From the NCBI GenBank assembly GCA_016291475.1, contig JAEEXJ010000016.1:1-40457 (forward strand): DNA of 40,457 nucleotides, given 5' to 3'. This DNA comes from Lachnospiraceae bacterium. Its GTDB lineage: Bacteria; Bacillota_A; Clostridia; Lachnospirales; Lachnospiraceae. The position numbers and the translations under genes are program-made. This document shows, in pieces, positions 1-7,910 of the stretch; within the stretch, counting starts at the first letter, position 1; the number at the start of each line of letters is the position of its first letter. Below the pieces are notes generated by a model that was not told where the DNA came from, did not search any database, and worked only from the letters and a program-made list of their open reading frames with translations.

Positions 1-67
1 ATCCAAGAGCCATAGATAATAAACCGGTTATTATTTTGATTATTAATCTTCCAAAGAATCTAAGCAT
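1..67 (-). CDS. N-terminus of a small hydrophobic protein (partial, runs off the window)
   Basis: On the minus strand an ATG at 65-67 opens a reading frame that continues to the window edge. It is preceded by AGGTGA at a 5-nt spacing, a good ribosome site. The visible 22 residues begin MLRFFGRLIIKIITGLLSMA, a short basic start followed by a hydrophobic stretch, as expected of a membrane segment or signal anchor. It lies downstream of the XRE-type gene on the same strand, with an 8-bp inverted repeat (85-106) in the gap. No family can be assigned from this fragment. Confidence 0.5.
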   Translation of the reverse strand, partial: MLRFFGRLIIKIITGLLSMALG

Positions 68-84
68 GATAATCACCTGTAAAT

Positions 85-106
85 AAAGTGCAAGAACGTG
101 CACTTT
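85..106. repeat. 8-bp perfect inverted repeat in front of the partial gene
   Basis: AAAGTGCA (85-92) and TGCACTTT (99-106) are perfect inverted copies around a 6-nt centre. The repeat sits 18 bp upstream of the ATG at 67. It could be an operator or a small RNA hairpin. No T-run follows on the minus strand, so a terminator is unlikely. Confidence 0.45.
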
Positions 107-159
107 AGCGGATTTGATTGTTTCATGGATATGTTCAGTGACGATGGCGCTGATTTGGA

Positions 160-432
160 TCAGATACGGCCTGCAGCCTTTTCCATCCTGACCTTATAGG
201 CAATGAGTCTGAGGACATATTCCGGCATAAGCCTTCTCTCCAGCTCCCACTCCTGCATGGTTCTGTATGGAATCCCCAGCCATTTTGCAAAATCCACTCG
301 GTTCATCCCTGACATTTCGCGGATGAATTTGAACTCATATGCCATAATCCTGCGCTGTGCATCCTTGTCGTCAGCTTTGGCGCTTTCAACTTCTATGTCG
401 ATACCCTCGATGTTTACGATAGTTGTCTTCAT
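160..432 (-). CDS. XRE-type helix-turn-helix protein, about 90 aa
   Basis: A small DNA-binding protein beginning MKTTIVNIEG. The ATG at 432 is preferred over the in-frame ATG at 480 because AAGGAG lies 6-7 nt before it, and the longer start would sit in the promoter. Residues about 33-80 read as a helix-turn-helix of the XRE/HigA kind (IREMSG, DFAKWLGIPYRTMQEWE, PEYVLRLIAYKV). The first 30 residues look like a short beta-rich leader. No toxin gene is adjacent, so a toxin-antitoxin role is not supported here. The promoter carries two direct repeats that would suit autoregulation. The family call is firm; the regulated genes are unknown. Confidence 0.75.
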   Translation of the reverse strand: MKTTIVNIEGIDIEVESAKADDKDAQRRIMAYEFKFIREMSGMNRVDFAKWLGIPYRTMQEWELERRLMPEYVLRLIAYKVRMEKAAGRI

Positions 433-450
433 ATTGACTCCTTTCACTCT

Positions 451-503
451 GTAGTCAGTGCGTATATTGATATAATGCATTATAGTGTAGTCATTGCGTA
501 TAT
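451..503. repeat. Pair of direct repeats over the promoter, likely operators
   Basis: GTAGTCAGTGCGTATAT (451-467) and GTAGTCATTGCGTATAT (487-503) differ at one base and are offset by 36 bp. One occupies the -35/-10 spacer and the other the transcribed leader. This placement suits repression by the HTH protein encoded just downstream. The binding protein is inferred. Confidence 0.6.
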
Positions 504-508
504 GTCAA
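479..508 (-). promoter_or_regulatory. Sigma-A promoter of the XRE-type gene
   Basis: On the minus strand TTGACA (503-508) and TATAAT (479-484) are both perfect consensus hexamers, separated by 18 bp. A 17-bp repeat sits in the spacer (487-503) and a near-identical one lies just downstream (451-467). Confidence 0.75.
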
Positions 509-517
509 GGCAAAAAG

Positions 518-542
518 AAAGGGGAGCGGATGCTCCCCTTTT
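518..542. terminator. Bidirectional rho-independent terminator
   Basis: AAAGGGGAGC (518-527) pairs with GCTCCCCTTT (532-541) around GGAT. T-runs occur on both strands. It stands upstream of the XRE promoter and beside the insertion sequence, so it probably ended a transcript that has since been interrupted or moved. Confidence 0.75.
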
Positions 543-681
543 CCGTTATGTGCATTTTAAAATTCCGCTTTTTTATCCCAAAATACCTGTGAACAGGTCA
601 AAAGTGGAATTTAGTCTTGCACATAGTATTTAAAACCACTTACTTTATTTCATGGTTATCTGTCTGTCAGAAAGGATGACT

Positions 682-2040
682 ATGAGTAAGAATAAAAAGA
701 TCATTCATGATCAAAGACACCTGACTTTATCTGACAGGACTTTTATCGAGCAGGAACTTGTGCGCAGAAGTTCTTTTAAATCCATAGCGATTGACCTGCA
801 CAAGGATCCAACCACAATATCCAAGGAGGTGAAAAAACACAGAAAATCAGTATCCGGAAGAATGATCGGCGGCCACTGCAGAAGCTGCAAAAACTGGGTT
901 ACTTGCACTGTTACCAAAGAAGATCCGGTAGTCAAAAACTGTCCTCATTCAAGACGATGCTGTGGTTCATGCCGTAGTTGTTGGACTGAATATCCACAGG
1001 ATTTTTGTCTTCTTTATACCCCTCTTACTTGTAAGCCGAAATCAAAAGTACCTTACGTTTGCAACGGTTGCATGGAAGAAAAATCCTGCCGTGTTGATCA
1101 CTATATATACCAGGCTGTCTACGCTCAAAAAGCATATGAGTATACATTAGTGAAATCACGTAAGGGAATAAATATGACCAAAGAAGAACTGAATGAGTTA
1201 AATGAACTCATTTCTCCTCTCGTAAAAAAAGGACAGCCTTTAAGCCATATCTTCGCCGTTCATGCCGATGAGATCCCGGTTTGCAGGAGAACACTTTACA
1301 ACTATCTGGATCAAAGAGTGTTCACTGCGAGGAATATAGATCTCCCGCGTCGTGTCAGGTATAAAAGACGCAAGAAAAGATCAGAACCACGTCAGCGTAA
1401 CATCGAGCAGATATATCGTAACAAAAGGACCTTTGTTGACTTTGAGAAATACATCACAGCCTTTCCCGAACTCGATGTGGTTGAGATGGATACGGTAAAA
1501 GGAGGTATTGCCGCAGGTAAATGTCTCCTCACCCTTTTATTCAGGAGCTGCAGTTTCATGATCATTATCCTTCTTCCAAGCTGCACTCAGAAATGTGTCA
1601 TCAATGCCATTAACAACCTGTGTGACATGATTGGGATAAGAACTTTTAAGAAATACTTTCCCATAATACTTACAGACAACGGATCTGAATTCAAGAACCC
1701 GTGGGATATAGAAAAGAGTGATACAGGCGTGCCCAGGACAAAGGTTTTCTATTGCGACCCGTATGTATCCAATCAAAAAGGACGATTGGAGAAAAATCAC
1801 GAATATATCCGATACGTGATTCCAAAGGGAAGGAGCATGCACAAATATACCCAGGAAGACATCAACCTTCTGGCCAGTCATATCAATTCAACTGCCAGAG
1901 ACAGCCTTAACGGAGCGACTCCATTTGATCTTGCAGAACTTCTTTTGGATAAAAAAATACCGGTCTTAACAGGACAATTCAAAGTCTCGCCAGACGATGT
2001 CTTGTTAAAACCGGCACTCTTGGAACACCGTGATAGATAA
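682..2040 (+). CDS. IS30-family DDE transposase with cysteine-rich insertion
   Basis: Starting at the ATG at 682 (AAGGA about 5 nt upstream) the protein is about 452 aa. An in-frame ATG at 652 gives a longer but less likely start. The N-terminus has the IS30 helix-turn-helix (LTLSDRTFIEQEL, SIAIDLHKDPTTISKEVKKH). A block of about a dozen cysteines follows (CRSC, CCGSCRSC, CNGC), probably binding zinc. The catalytic core has D in EMDTVKG, D in LTDNGSEF and E in QKGRLEKNHEYIR, the three acidic residues of the family. Full length and undisrupted, so it may be active. Such Cys-rich IS30 relatives are longer than classic IS30 transposases. Confidence 0.93.
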   Translation: MSKNKKIIHDQRHLTLSDRTFIEQELVRRSSFKSIAIDLHKDPTTISKEVKKHRKSVSGRMIGGHCRSCKNWVTCTVTKEDPVVKNCPHSRRCCGSCRSCWTEYPQDFCLLYTPLTCKPKSKVPYVCNGCMEEKSCRVDHYIYQAVYAQKAYEYTLVKSRKGINMTKEELNELNELISPLVKKGQPLSHIFAVHADEIPVCRRTLYNYLDQRVFTARNIDLPRRVRYKRRKKRSEPRQRNIEQIYRNKRTFVDFEKYITAFPELDVVEMDTVKGGIAAGKCLLTLLFRSCSFMIIILLPSCTQKCVINAINNLCDMIGIRTFKKYFPIILTDNGSEFKNPWDIEKSDTGVPRTKVFYCDPYVSNQKGRLEKNHEYIRYVIPKGRSMHKYTQEDINLLASHINSTARDSLNGATPFDLAELLLDKKIPVLTGQFKVSPDDVLLKPALLEHRDR

Positions 2041-2141
2041 TCACTAGATTGAAATCCGAACAGACAGATGACCACCCAAAAACCTATAAATTATCATGAG
2101 ACGGGTGGAATTTCTTTTTGCTCAAAATTTCCCAGCCGTTT

Positions 2142-2160
2142 GTTTGTCTTGCAGACAAAC
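2142..2160. repeat. Perfect hairpin inside the right end of the insertion sequence
   Basis: GTTTGTCT (2142-2149) and AGACAAAC (2153-2160) pair perfectly around TGC. It lies 100 bp after the transposase stop. It may end the transposase transcript or belong to the IS end structure. Only a mixed T-rich tract follows. Confidence 0.5.
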
Positions 2161-2338
2161 TTATCGGTCGGGACGATTTTATCACGTTTTTCCCGCCTTT
2201 CAAAGTGGATTTCATCGCAAAAGTTTGTTGAAATCTCGTTAGAGAGCATTTTTAAAGGATAGAGTGGAATTTAGTTTTTCATTTAACCCCTGTAATGTGA
2301 AGGGTATTGTGAAAAATTATGTGACCTGAAGGAATTAT

Positions 2339-2387
2339 CCTCCGTCATATAGGACAGGAAAGAAAAAACTGCTCTGTATGACGGAGG
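2339..2387 (+). promoter_or_regulatory. Leader hairpin that buries the ribosome site of the VWA gene
   Basis: CCTCCGTCATA (2339-2349) is a perfect 11-nt complement of TATGACGGAGG (2377-2387). The right arm contains the GGAGG that serves the ATG at 2397. The loop is 27 nt and purine-rich. Folded RNA would hide the ribosome site, so translation could be controlled by a protein, small RNA or temperature. No known riboswitch is recognised. Confidence 0.6.
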
Positions 2388-2396
2388 AATTTTATT

Positions 2397-4187
2397 ATGA
2401 AAAAGAGATATATCAGAAAATACTCAAAGTCCTATATCAGCCTGTTCATCGCAGGATTAATGATGCTCACGGCATGCGGCCGGGTAGCGGAGGTTCAGGA
2501 ACCGGAAATCACCTATACTCAGGAAGAGATCGAAGACAGGATCAGACACGTGGGCAGACATTATGACGGCCTTGACGACGGATACGGCTTCTCTCTTTTC
2601 TCCGCAGGAGGCGGATATGCAACAACCAATTCCTATAACGGAGGAATGGTGATGTGTGAAGCAGCGGTGTCCGAAGACTGTGATGCTTCGTCGGTTTCCC
2701 AGAGCACAGTCAGCGTTCCCGTAACCCCCATCGATTCTGATATTCCCTGGAATACCGAGGGCTATAACAGCATAAATGAATCAGGTTTTATCAACACCGC
2801 ATCCAACAGATTCTCCACCTTCGGAGCAGATGTGGATACGGCAACTTATTCCAACTTCAGACGCACCGTTTATCAGGCTTACGACTTTTATAAGCACGAC
2901 GATTACGGATACGGCTACGGCGGACTTGACCCCAATGCTCTCAGGATTGAGGAGATGATCAACTATTTCGATTACTCCTATCCCGAAGCGGAAGACGGCG
3001 AAAAATTCTCCGTAAGCCAGACCATAGTACCCTGTCCCTGGAATGAAGATACTCTCCTCTACCGCGTTGGCGTAAGAGCCGAGGAAGTGGACATCTCAGG
3101 CGGATCAAACATCGTATTCTTAGTTGATACTTCAGGATCCATGTTCTGGAACAACGGACTTCCCCTTGCACAGGACGCACTCAAGACCCTCCAGAAGAAC
3201 CTTACCGAAAATGACAGAGTTTCAATAGTAACCTATGCAGGTTCATCAACCGTAGTTGCGGAAGGCCTCAGAGGCGACCAGCACAAAGAGATCAAGGATG
3301 CCATCAACTCCCTTGAAGCAGGCGGAAGCACCAACGGCGCAGGCGGCATCATAACCGCTTACGACATCGCTCAGGAATATTTCATCGAAGGCGGCAATAA
3401 CAGAGTCATCCTTTGCACCGACGGTGATTTCAATGTGGGTACTTCTTCGGAAGCAGGACTTATCGAACTCATCGAAGAAAAGAAAGAAACCGGCGTATTC
3501 CTCTCCTGCCTCGGATTCGGAGCCGGCAATTACAAAGATGACAAGATGGAAGCTCTTGCGGATCACGGCAACGGCAACTACTTCTACATCGACTGCACGG
3601 ATGAAGCGGAAAAAGCACTCAGCAATGAGCTTTGGTCAACCCTTTATACCGTAGCCAAGGATACCAAGTTCCAGGTTGAGTTTAATCCCGAAACCGTAGC
3701 GGCATACAGAATTATCGGTTATGAAAACCGTCAGATGTCAGCAGAGGATTTCTCGGATGATACCAAGGACGGCGGAGAAGTAGGATCCGGCCAGACAGTT
3801 ACCATCCTTTACGAGATAGTCCCCGTAGGTTCGGACTATGATGTTCCCACCGTTGAATCAAGATACGGAAATGATGAAGAAACAAGCATCTCCGGCTCAG
3901 ATGAGTACTGCGTTCTCAACATCAGATATAAAGAGCCCGACGGCGACAAGAGCGAGCTCAGAACCTACCCCGTGACAACTTCAATGTTCACCGAAGAAAT
4001 GGATTACGACACCTCATGGGCCGCAGGCGTAGCTCAGGTAGGAATGATCTACAGAGATTCGGATTTTGCGGGAGATTCCGATTACGACGACATCATCGAA
4101 AGACTCTCTCAGGATCCTTCAGTCATGACAGATGATCTCAAGGCACAGTTCATCTACATCGTAGGAATGCTTGATGAGATGGAATAA
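2397..4187 (+). CDS. VWA-domain lipoprotein, YfbK-like
   Basis: A 596-aa secreted lipoprotein. The signal peptide ends in a lipobox LTAC with Cys27. Residues about 110-200 match the N-terminal region of YfbK-type proteins (FSTFGADVDTATYSNFRR, RIEEMINYFDY). A von Willebrand A domain runs from about 237 to 400 and keeps a complete metal site: D244-x-S246-x-S248, T312 and TDGD at 341-344. The C-terminal third resembles the DUF3520 domain. VWA domains of this type bind protein ligands through a metal ion; the ligand here is unknown. The start follows GGAGGAA. The gene stands alone, ends at a strong palindromic terminator, and meets the next gene tail to tail. Confidence 0.9.
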   Translation: MKKRYIRKYSKSYISLFIAGLMMLTACGRVAEVQEPEITYTQEEIEDRIRHVGRHYDGLDDGYGFSLFSAGGGYATTNSYNGGMVMCEAAVSEDCDASSVSQSTVSVPVTPIDSDIPWNTEGYNSINESGFINTASNRFSTFGADVDTATYSNFRRTVYQAYDFYKHDDYGYGYGGLDPNALRIEEMINYFDYSYPEAEDGEKFSVSQTIVPCPWNEDTLLYRVGVRAEEVDISGGSNIVFLVDTSGSMFWNNGLPLAQDALKTLQKNLTENDRVSIVTYAGSSTVVAEGLRGDQHKEIKDAINSLEAGGSTNGAGGIITAYDIAQEYFIEGGNNRVILCTDGDFNVGTSSEAGLIELIEEKKETGVFLSCLGFGAGNYKDDKMEALADHGNGNYFYIDCTDEAEKALSNELWSTLYTVAKDTKFQVEFNPETVAAYRIIGYENRQMSAEDFSDDTKDGGEVGSGQTVTILYEIVPVGSDYDVPTVESRYGNDEETSISGSDEYCVLNIRYKEPDGDKSELRTYPVTTSMFTEEMDYDTSWAAGVAQVGMIYRDSDFAGDSDYDDIIERLSQDPSVMTDDLKAQFIYIVGMLDEME

Positions 4188-4193
4188 TATAGA

Positions 4194-4232
4194 GTGACAG
4201 ATGGGGACTGTTTCACAGTCCCCATCTGTCAC
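4194..4232. terminator. Bidirectional terminator between convergent genes (18-bp perfect stem)
   Basis: GTGACAGATGGGGACTGT (4194-4211) pairs without mismatch with 4215-4232 around TTC. The stem begins 7 nt after one stop codon and abuts the other at 4233. It lacks a long T-run, so it may also be a dispersed palindromic element used as a terminator. Confidence 0.65.
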
Positions 4233-4847
4233 TTATTCATCTTTTTCTATAAACACTACCGTATCTTCCGGCAGTCCGTTTAATCTGTTCTTCTCTTCAC
4301 ATTGGAAAATAAGTCTCTCGGTGTATTCGATCTGATCCTGAAGCGTGGTCATATTCAGTCTTGCCGCAAGATCTCTGGCCTCAGGCTTGTCCGAATTGAT
4401 GAACCACAGCCAAATGCATCTTCCGGCATAATAAACACAAAACACGGAAAGCGCCGCAAAGATCGGAAGGCTCAGTTTTCCGTATCCCCACATCAAAAAC
4501 AATATAATGATACCAACCATTCCGAAGATCACACCGTTCCTGGCATTAAGCCGATACTCTTCTCTCTGATACATGTACAGATCCAGAAGTTTTCTCTGAT
4601 GCAATTCATCTTTTTCCTTGGCAGCAACAAATTTGGATTTGCCGGGTTTGCGCCCCGTGGGAACCGTTTTGGTTTCCGTGGTCTGAACATTTTTCCTGCA
4701 AAACAAAACAATAAAGATAACTGCGGCCAAAAGTGCCGCACCGAGACGCAGATCCACACCGGACGCGTTTTTAACAAGCCCGAACAGACATACTGCGCAT
4801 AAGATGATTCCTATATATACCGAACCGGGTATGTGAACCTTTTTCAT
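4233..4847 (-). CDS. Four-helix membrane protein of unknown function
   Basis: A 204-aa protein with two hydrophobic hairpins: residues about 10-27 and 33-50, then about 107-121 and 126-145. Between them lies a basic hydrophilic segment of about 55 residues (TGRKPGKSK, KEKDELHQRKLL). A soluble acidic tail of about 50 residues follows. No known family is recognised. The start has GAGGAT 7 nt upstream. It is the last gene of a four-gene operon, 18 bp after the DUF2075 helicase gene, so it may anchor or assist that protein. That link is inference from gene order only. Confidence 0.7.
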   Translation of the reverse strand: MKKVHIPGSVYIGIILCAVCLFGLVKNASGVDLRLGAALLAAVIFIVLFCRKNVQTTETKTVPTGRKPGKSKFVAAKEKDELHQRKLLDLYMYQREEYRLNARNGVIFGMVGIIILFLMWGYGKLSLPIFAALSVFCVYYAGRCIWLWFINSDKPEARDLAARLNMTTLQDQIEYTERLIFQCEEKNRLNGLPEDTVVFIEKDE

Positions 4848-4865
4848 GTAACTATCCTCAAAGCA

Positions 4866-6362
4866 TTATGATTTCTGCAAAATATTATACACCTGCTGCA
4901 TAAGCTTCACATTACCCATTATTACAAGTGCTATCTGCTTCTTGGCACGGCTGAGTCCGTGGAACAGGTTCATGATCCTTGAAGTTTCTCCTCCGTTTTC
5001 CGACTCGGTATTTCGAAGGAATCTTTCTTCATCATAGTAAAATGAATCATCAAGAAGCATCAATACCTTATCGAATTCTTTTCCGGTGACGGATGCAGAC
5101 TCAATGCGGGTGAGTGCTTCACCGGGAAAACTTTCCATAGATCCGATATCCACTCCCATTTTACGGTCCCAGATGAACATGTATCCTTCTTTTTCATAGA
5201 ATCTGATAAGGTTCATTGCCTCATCTATATCAGCGCCGTAAGAAACGGATACATTCGGATACTCCCTCTTGTAAACCTTTGATGCGGACAGAAATGTCCG
5301 TAAAAATGTCGACAGTTCGTTGTTCATCCTGATCTTATTGGTAAGTTGGAATCCCCTGAAATCATCGCGCTTTTCGAAGACCGCCGCCCCCATTCCGAGT
5401 CTTTCTTTTTCGGATACGCAGAGCGCATCGTCATAGGATATGATGATCGGAACATTCCACTTCCTGCCGTATTCACAGATTGCATTGAACGCTTTCTCGC
5501 CCATGCCGTGGCCTTCATCGATGAATATGGCCGCATAATCCCTGAGAACATCCGGAACGGTATTCTTATCGCAATAATAGAAATCTATTCTCTTAAGACG
5601 TTCATCCAGCTGCTGAAGCTCGCTTCTGTGAGACCCGAAATGGAACAGACAGACAGGATTCTTGCGAGACATGGTCATTGCCATATCATACAGAAGGATC
5701 GTCTTGCCTGTGCCGGGAAGCCCAGTAAATCCCTGAAGGAAATGTCCGTCGGAGATATTTTTCATGATCTGCTTTTTAATATCACGCTGCTGAAATGTAA
5801 GGAAATATTCCTGGCGAAGGAACCTTCCGGGATCGGTGATCGGTGAAATGAGATACTTGTCTTCTTTGAAGAGTTCCTCGATATCCCCCGTGTAGATTTC
5901 ATCCTGATTATCCAGGAGAACCCCCAGTTCCTCAAAGGTGGTATCAACAAGCCTTCCGCTGTTGGAAAGCCTAACCAATCTGTCCTGTCCGCTTATGTAT
6001 GTGTAGTAGTAAACGGGCTTTCCGAGAGTTGAGAGATAGTATCTGTTTCTTATGAGCTGGCTTCGTATCGCTTCATTTGATACATTGTCGCTCTTGAGTT
6101 CGATATTGACGATCTGATCATCAGCGATGCGAAGGAGATCGAATTCTTTTCCCAGCTTTTGCATCGTATAAGAATAATAGAATGTCAGCGAGCAGGCATC
6201 ACTGCACACGGGCTGCAGTCTTTCCGAAAAAAGTCTGAGCCCTTCCGTCTCCCATTCGCGAATCTTGATATTCCTTCCGCGGCCTGACATCTGTCTTTCA
6301 ACCTTCGATATCAGCTCGGGATCATTTAACCTTGTAAGTGCATAGATGTTAATGGGTTTCAT
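4866..6362 (-). CDS. DUF2075-type ATPase/helicase with N-terminal PD-(D/E)XK-like nuclease region
   Basis: A 498-aa protein. The C-terminal two thirds is a superfamily 1-like helicase of the DUF2075 kind: Walker A GLPGTGKT at 214-221, Walker B IFIDE with D282-E283, and a late motif GLSRAKK resembling helicase motif VI. The N-terminal region (about 1-150) contains D75 followed by E88-x-K90 in strand-like surroundings (KEFDLLRI, IVNIELKS). This is the pattern of PD-(D/E)XK nucleases. The combination suggests a nuclease-helicase acting on DNA or RNA, perhaps in defence or repair. The helicase call is strong; the nuclease call rests on the motif only. GGAG lies 10 nt before the ATG, 7 bp after the reductase stop. 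Confidence 0.85.
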   Translation of the reverse strand: MKPINIYALTRLNDPELISKVERQMSGRGRNIKIREWETEGLRLFSERLQPVCSDACSLTFYYSYTMQKLGKEFDLLRIADDQIVNIELKSDNVSNEAIRSQLIRNRYYLSTLGKPVYYYTYISGQDRLVRLSNSGRLVDTTFEELGVLLDNQDEIYTGDIEELFKEDKYLISPITDPGRFLRQEYFLTFQQRDIKKQIMKNISDGHFLQGFTGLPGTGKTILLYDMAMTMSRKNPVCLFHFGSHRSELQQLDERLKRIDFYYCDKNTVPDVLRDYAAIFIDEGHGMGEKAFNAICEYGRKWNVPIIISYDDALCVSEKERLGMGAAVFEKRDDFRGFQLTNKIRMNNELSTFLRTFLSASKVYKREYPNVSVSYGADIDEAMNLIRFYEKEGYMFIWDRKMGVDIGSMESFPGEALTRIESASVTGKEFDKVLMLLDDSFYYDEERFLRNTESENGGETSRIMNLFHGLSRAKKQIALVIMGNVKLMQQVYNILQKS

Positions 6363-6369
6363 GATTATT

Positions 6370-7092
6370 TCACTCCACTCGCCATGGTCTTACTCCGTCT
6401 ATCCATCCGTTGGACTTCCAATACTTATAATCAGTATACTCCGGATTGTCTTTACCGAGACCTGTCTGGATCATTCTTACAATATAAAATTTAATCTTAG
6501 TTACAGGACTTGTATGCGCAGGTTTTGAATAATCGATGGAGAGCATTTTACGTGCCAGGGAAGTCAGTTTCTCGGTCATTGCATCGCGCTTCTTCTCCGG
6601 AAGCTTGTCCCATTGAATTTCACTCATCAGTTTAAAGCTGCAAGTTCGTATATAGCTTATTCCCCACCAGGAAAGGCTGTCCTTTATATCTTTTACGGTT
6701 GATGAACCGCCTGCTCCAAGGCACTGAGTGATGACCACCGCTCGTTTTCCGAACATTTCTTTTGCAGGGCGATGGGACATCCATCTGTATCCGAAATGAT
6801 CCAGCATAGCCTTCATTGCTCCTGTTGTATGGAATACATATGCAGGTGAGGTAAATACCAAAAGATCCGCTTCAAGAAGTGCCTTTTCAATCTTCTGCAC
6901 AATTTCGTAATCCTTACACAGATTCTGTTTCTCCAAAAAACAGGCAGTACATCCCGTACAAAAACCCGGACCGTCCTTCGGAAGATAGAATTCCGTTATC
7001 TCCGCTCTGTCTCTGAACTGCTCAAGAAAGAATTCCTTGAGCTTATACGTAACGCCTTTCTTCTCCGTACCATTGATTACCGTGATCTTCAT
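6370..7092 (-). CDS. NAD(P)H-dependent FMN reductase / flavodoxin-fold oxidoreductase
   Basis: A 240-aa flavodoxin-like protein. The start MKITVINGTEKKGVT is the phosphate-binding loop of FMN-dependent reductases. The motif CTGCTACF at about 46-53, followed by C60 in QNLCKDYE, is common in iron-sulfur-flavoprotein-like members. SPAYVFHTTGAMKAMLDHF is the second FMN contact loop. The C-terminal 90 residues are an extension with a conserved-looking RPWRVE end. The substrate is unknown. Its ATG shares the A of the stop codon of the upstream TetR gene (TAATG), so the two are translationally coupled. The regulator may therefore sense a compound that this enzyme reduces. Confidence 0.88.
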   Translation of the reverse strand: MKITVINGTEKKGVTYKLKEFFLEQFRDRAEITEFYLPKDGPGFCTGCTACFLEKQNLCKDYEIVQKIEKALLEADLLVFTSPAYVFHTTGAMKAMLDHFGYRWMSHRPAKEMFGKRAVVITQCLGAGGSSTVKDIKDSLSWWGISYIRTCSFKLMSEIQWDKLPEKKRDAMTEKLTSLARKMLSIDYSKPAHTSPVTKIKFYIVRMIQTGLGKDNPEYTDYKYWKSNGWIDGVRPWRVE

Positions 7093-7751
7093 TATACCTT
7101 CCTCCGGGATTTCTTCGCACTTGCCTTGATCGTTTTTCCATTTCTTGAATACAAACTGTTAAACTGCCTGATGTGTGCTTCCAGTGTTTTAAGCGCTTCT
7201 GCTTCCCGCTTAGGTTCGCGGTCACATATGGTCAGCAGCATATAGATCGGCGCATAAAAATGCAATGTCATAATCTCCACATTATCCGTCTGCAATACTC
7301 CGGAAGAAGCCATCAGTCCGAGAAGCATTCCCTGATAGGAAAGGGGATCATCCACATACTGTTTCATATAAGCATTTGCAAGTGCTTTGTCATGAAACTG
7401 TTCAATGGTAAGCATCTTGCGGAAACGTCCGGTGTAGTCATCATGTAAGAAATAGAGAAACAGGTTTTTTCCGAGAGCTATCAGTTGCTCTTCGGATATG
7501 TGCTTATAGATTTCCGCATCCGCCACTGCATCCGCTCCATTTATCTGCAGAGCACCTGCTTCCTCCAAAAAGCGCCTGTTCATCTCCTCGATGATCGCAT
7601 CGAATATAGCCTGCTTGTTTTTATAGTGCTTGTATAAAGAGGGAGCCTTTATCCCAACCCTCTCCGCAATGTCAGCGACATAAACATTTGCATATCCTTT
7701 TTCGGAAAATAGCGTCAATGCTTCATCCAATATTCTGTGCTTGGTATCCAT
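7092..7751 (-). CDS. TetR/AcrR-family transcriptional regulator
   Basis: A 219-aa regulator with a typical N-terminal TetR helix-turn-helix: KHRILDEALTLFSEKGYANV, then VADIAERVGIKAPSLYKHYKNKQAIFDAI. The C-terminal ligand domain is not assignable. It heads an operon with the flavin reductase, the DUF2075 helicase and the membrane protein. AGAGGA sits 6-7 nt before the ATG. Two matching 18-bp palindromes lie in its promoter, one in the -35/-10 spacer, so autorepression is very likely and would extend to the whole operon. Confidence 0.92.
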   Translation of the reverse strand: MDTKHRILDEALTLFSEKGYANVYVADIAERVGIKAPSLYKHYKNKQAIFDAIIEEMNRRFLEEAGALQINGADAVADAEIYKHISEEQLIALGKNLFLYFLHDDYTGRFRKMLTIEQFHDKALANAYMKQYVDDPLSYQGMLLGLMASSGVLQTDNVEIMTLHFYAPIYMLLTICDREPKREAEALKTLEAHIRQFNSLYSRNGKTIKASAKKSRRKV

Positions 7752-7775
7752 ATCATTTCCTCTTGCATTTCATTT

Positions 7776-7824
7776 GGCTAATTTGGATTAGCTTTATTGT
7801 AAGCTAATTACAATTAGCCGTCAA
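7776..7824 (-). promoter_or_regulatory. TetR operon promoter with two palindromic operators
   Basis: On the minus strand TTGACG (7819-7824) and TACAAT (7796-7801) are spaced by 17 bp. GCTAAT-N4-ATTAGC occurs at 7803-7818, inside the spacer, and at 7777-7792, just downstream of the -10. The centres are 26 bp apart. Both palindromes extend by one more complementary base pair on a shared consensus. The adjacent TetR protein is the obvious ligand. Confidence 0.8.
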
Positions 7825-7910
7825 GAGCATGAAAAATGGCAAAGCAAAGCCATGCCGACCATCAATCAATCATTCATTCACTTCTCCATAAAATACATAC
7901 CTCTTCAAAA

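Larger units (their letters stand above)
559..2273 (+). mobile_element. IS30-family insertion sequence (probable extent)
   Basis: The transposase gene at 682-2040 is flanked by related short motifs. AAATTCCGCT (560-569) faces AGTGGAATTT (2263-2272) as an imperfect inverted pair, and an ATCC lies a few bases inside each. These are the best candidates for terminal repeats. Further direct copies of GTGGAATTT occur at 605-613, 2105-2113 and 2265-2273, with a shorter relative at 2211-2217. The exact ends and target duplication cannot be fixed from one copy: AGTGGAATTTAGT also occurs in direct orientation near both ends. Confidence 0.6.
2041..2396. other. Gap between the transposase and the VWA gene
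   Basis: This 356-bp stretch has no credible gene. It holds the right part of the insertion sequence with repeated GTGGAATTT motifs and the hairpin at 2142-2160, then, after about 2274, the leader of the VWA lipoprotein with its ribosome-site hairpin (2339-2387). Confidence 0.7.

Noticed and set aside
160..480. Toxin-antitoxin pair at the XRE gene
   Set aside because: No second small gene overlaps or adjoins it; the visible neighbour at 1-67 starts with a membrane segment and is separated by 92 bp.
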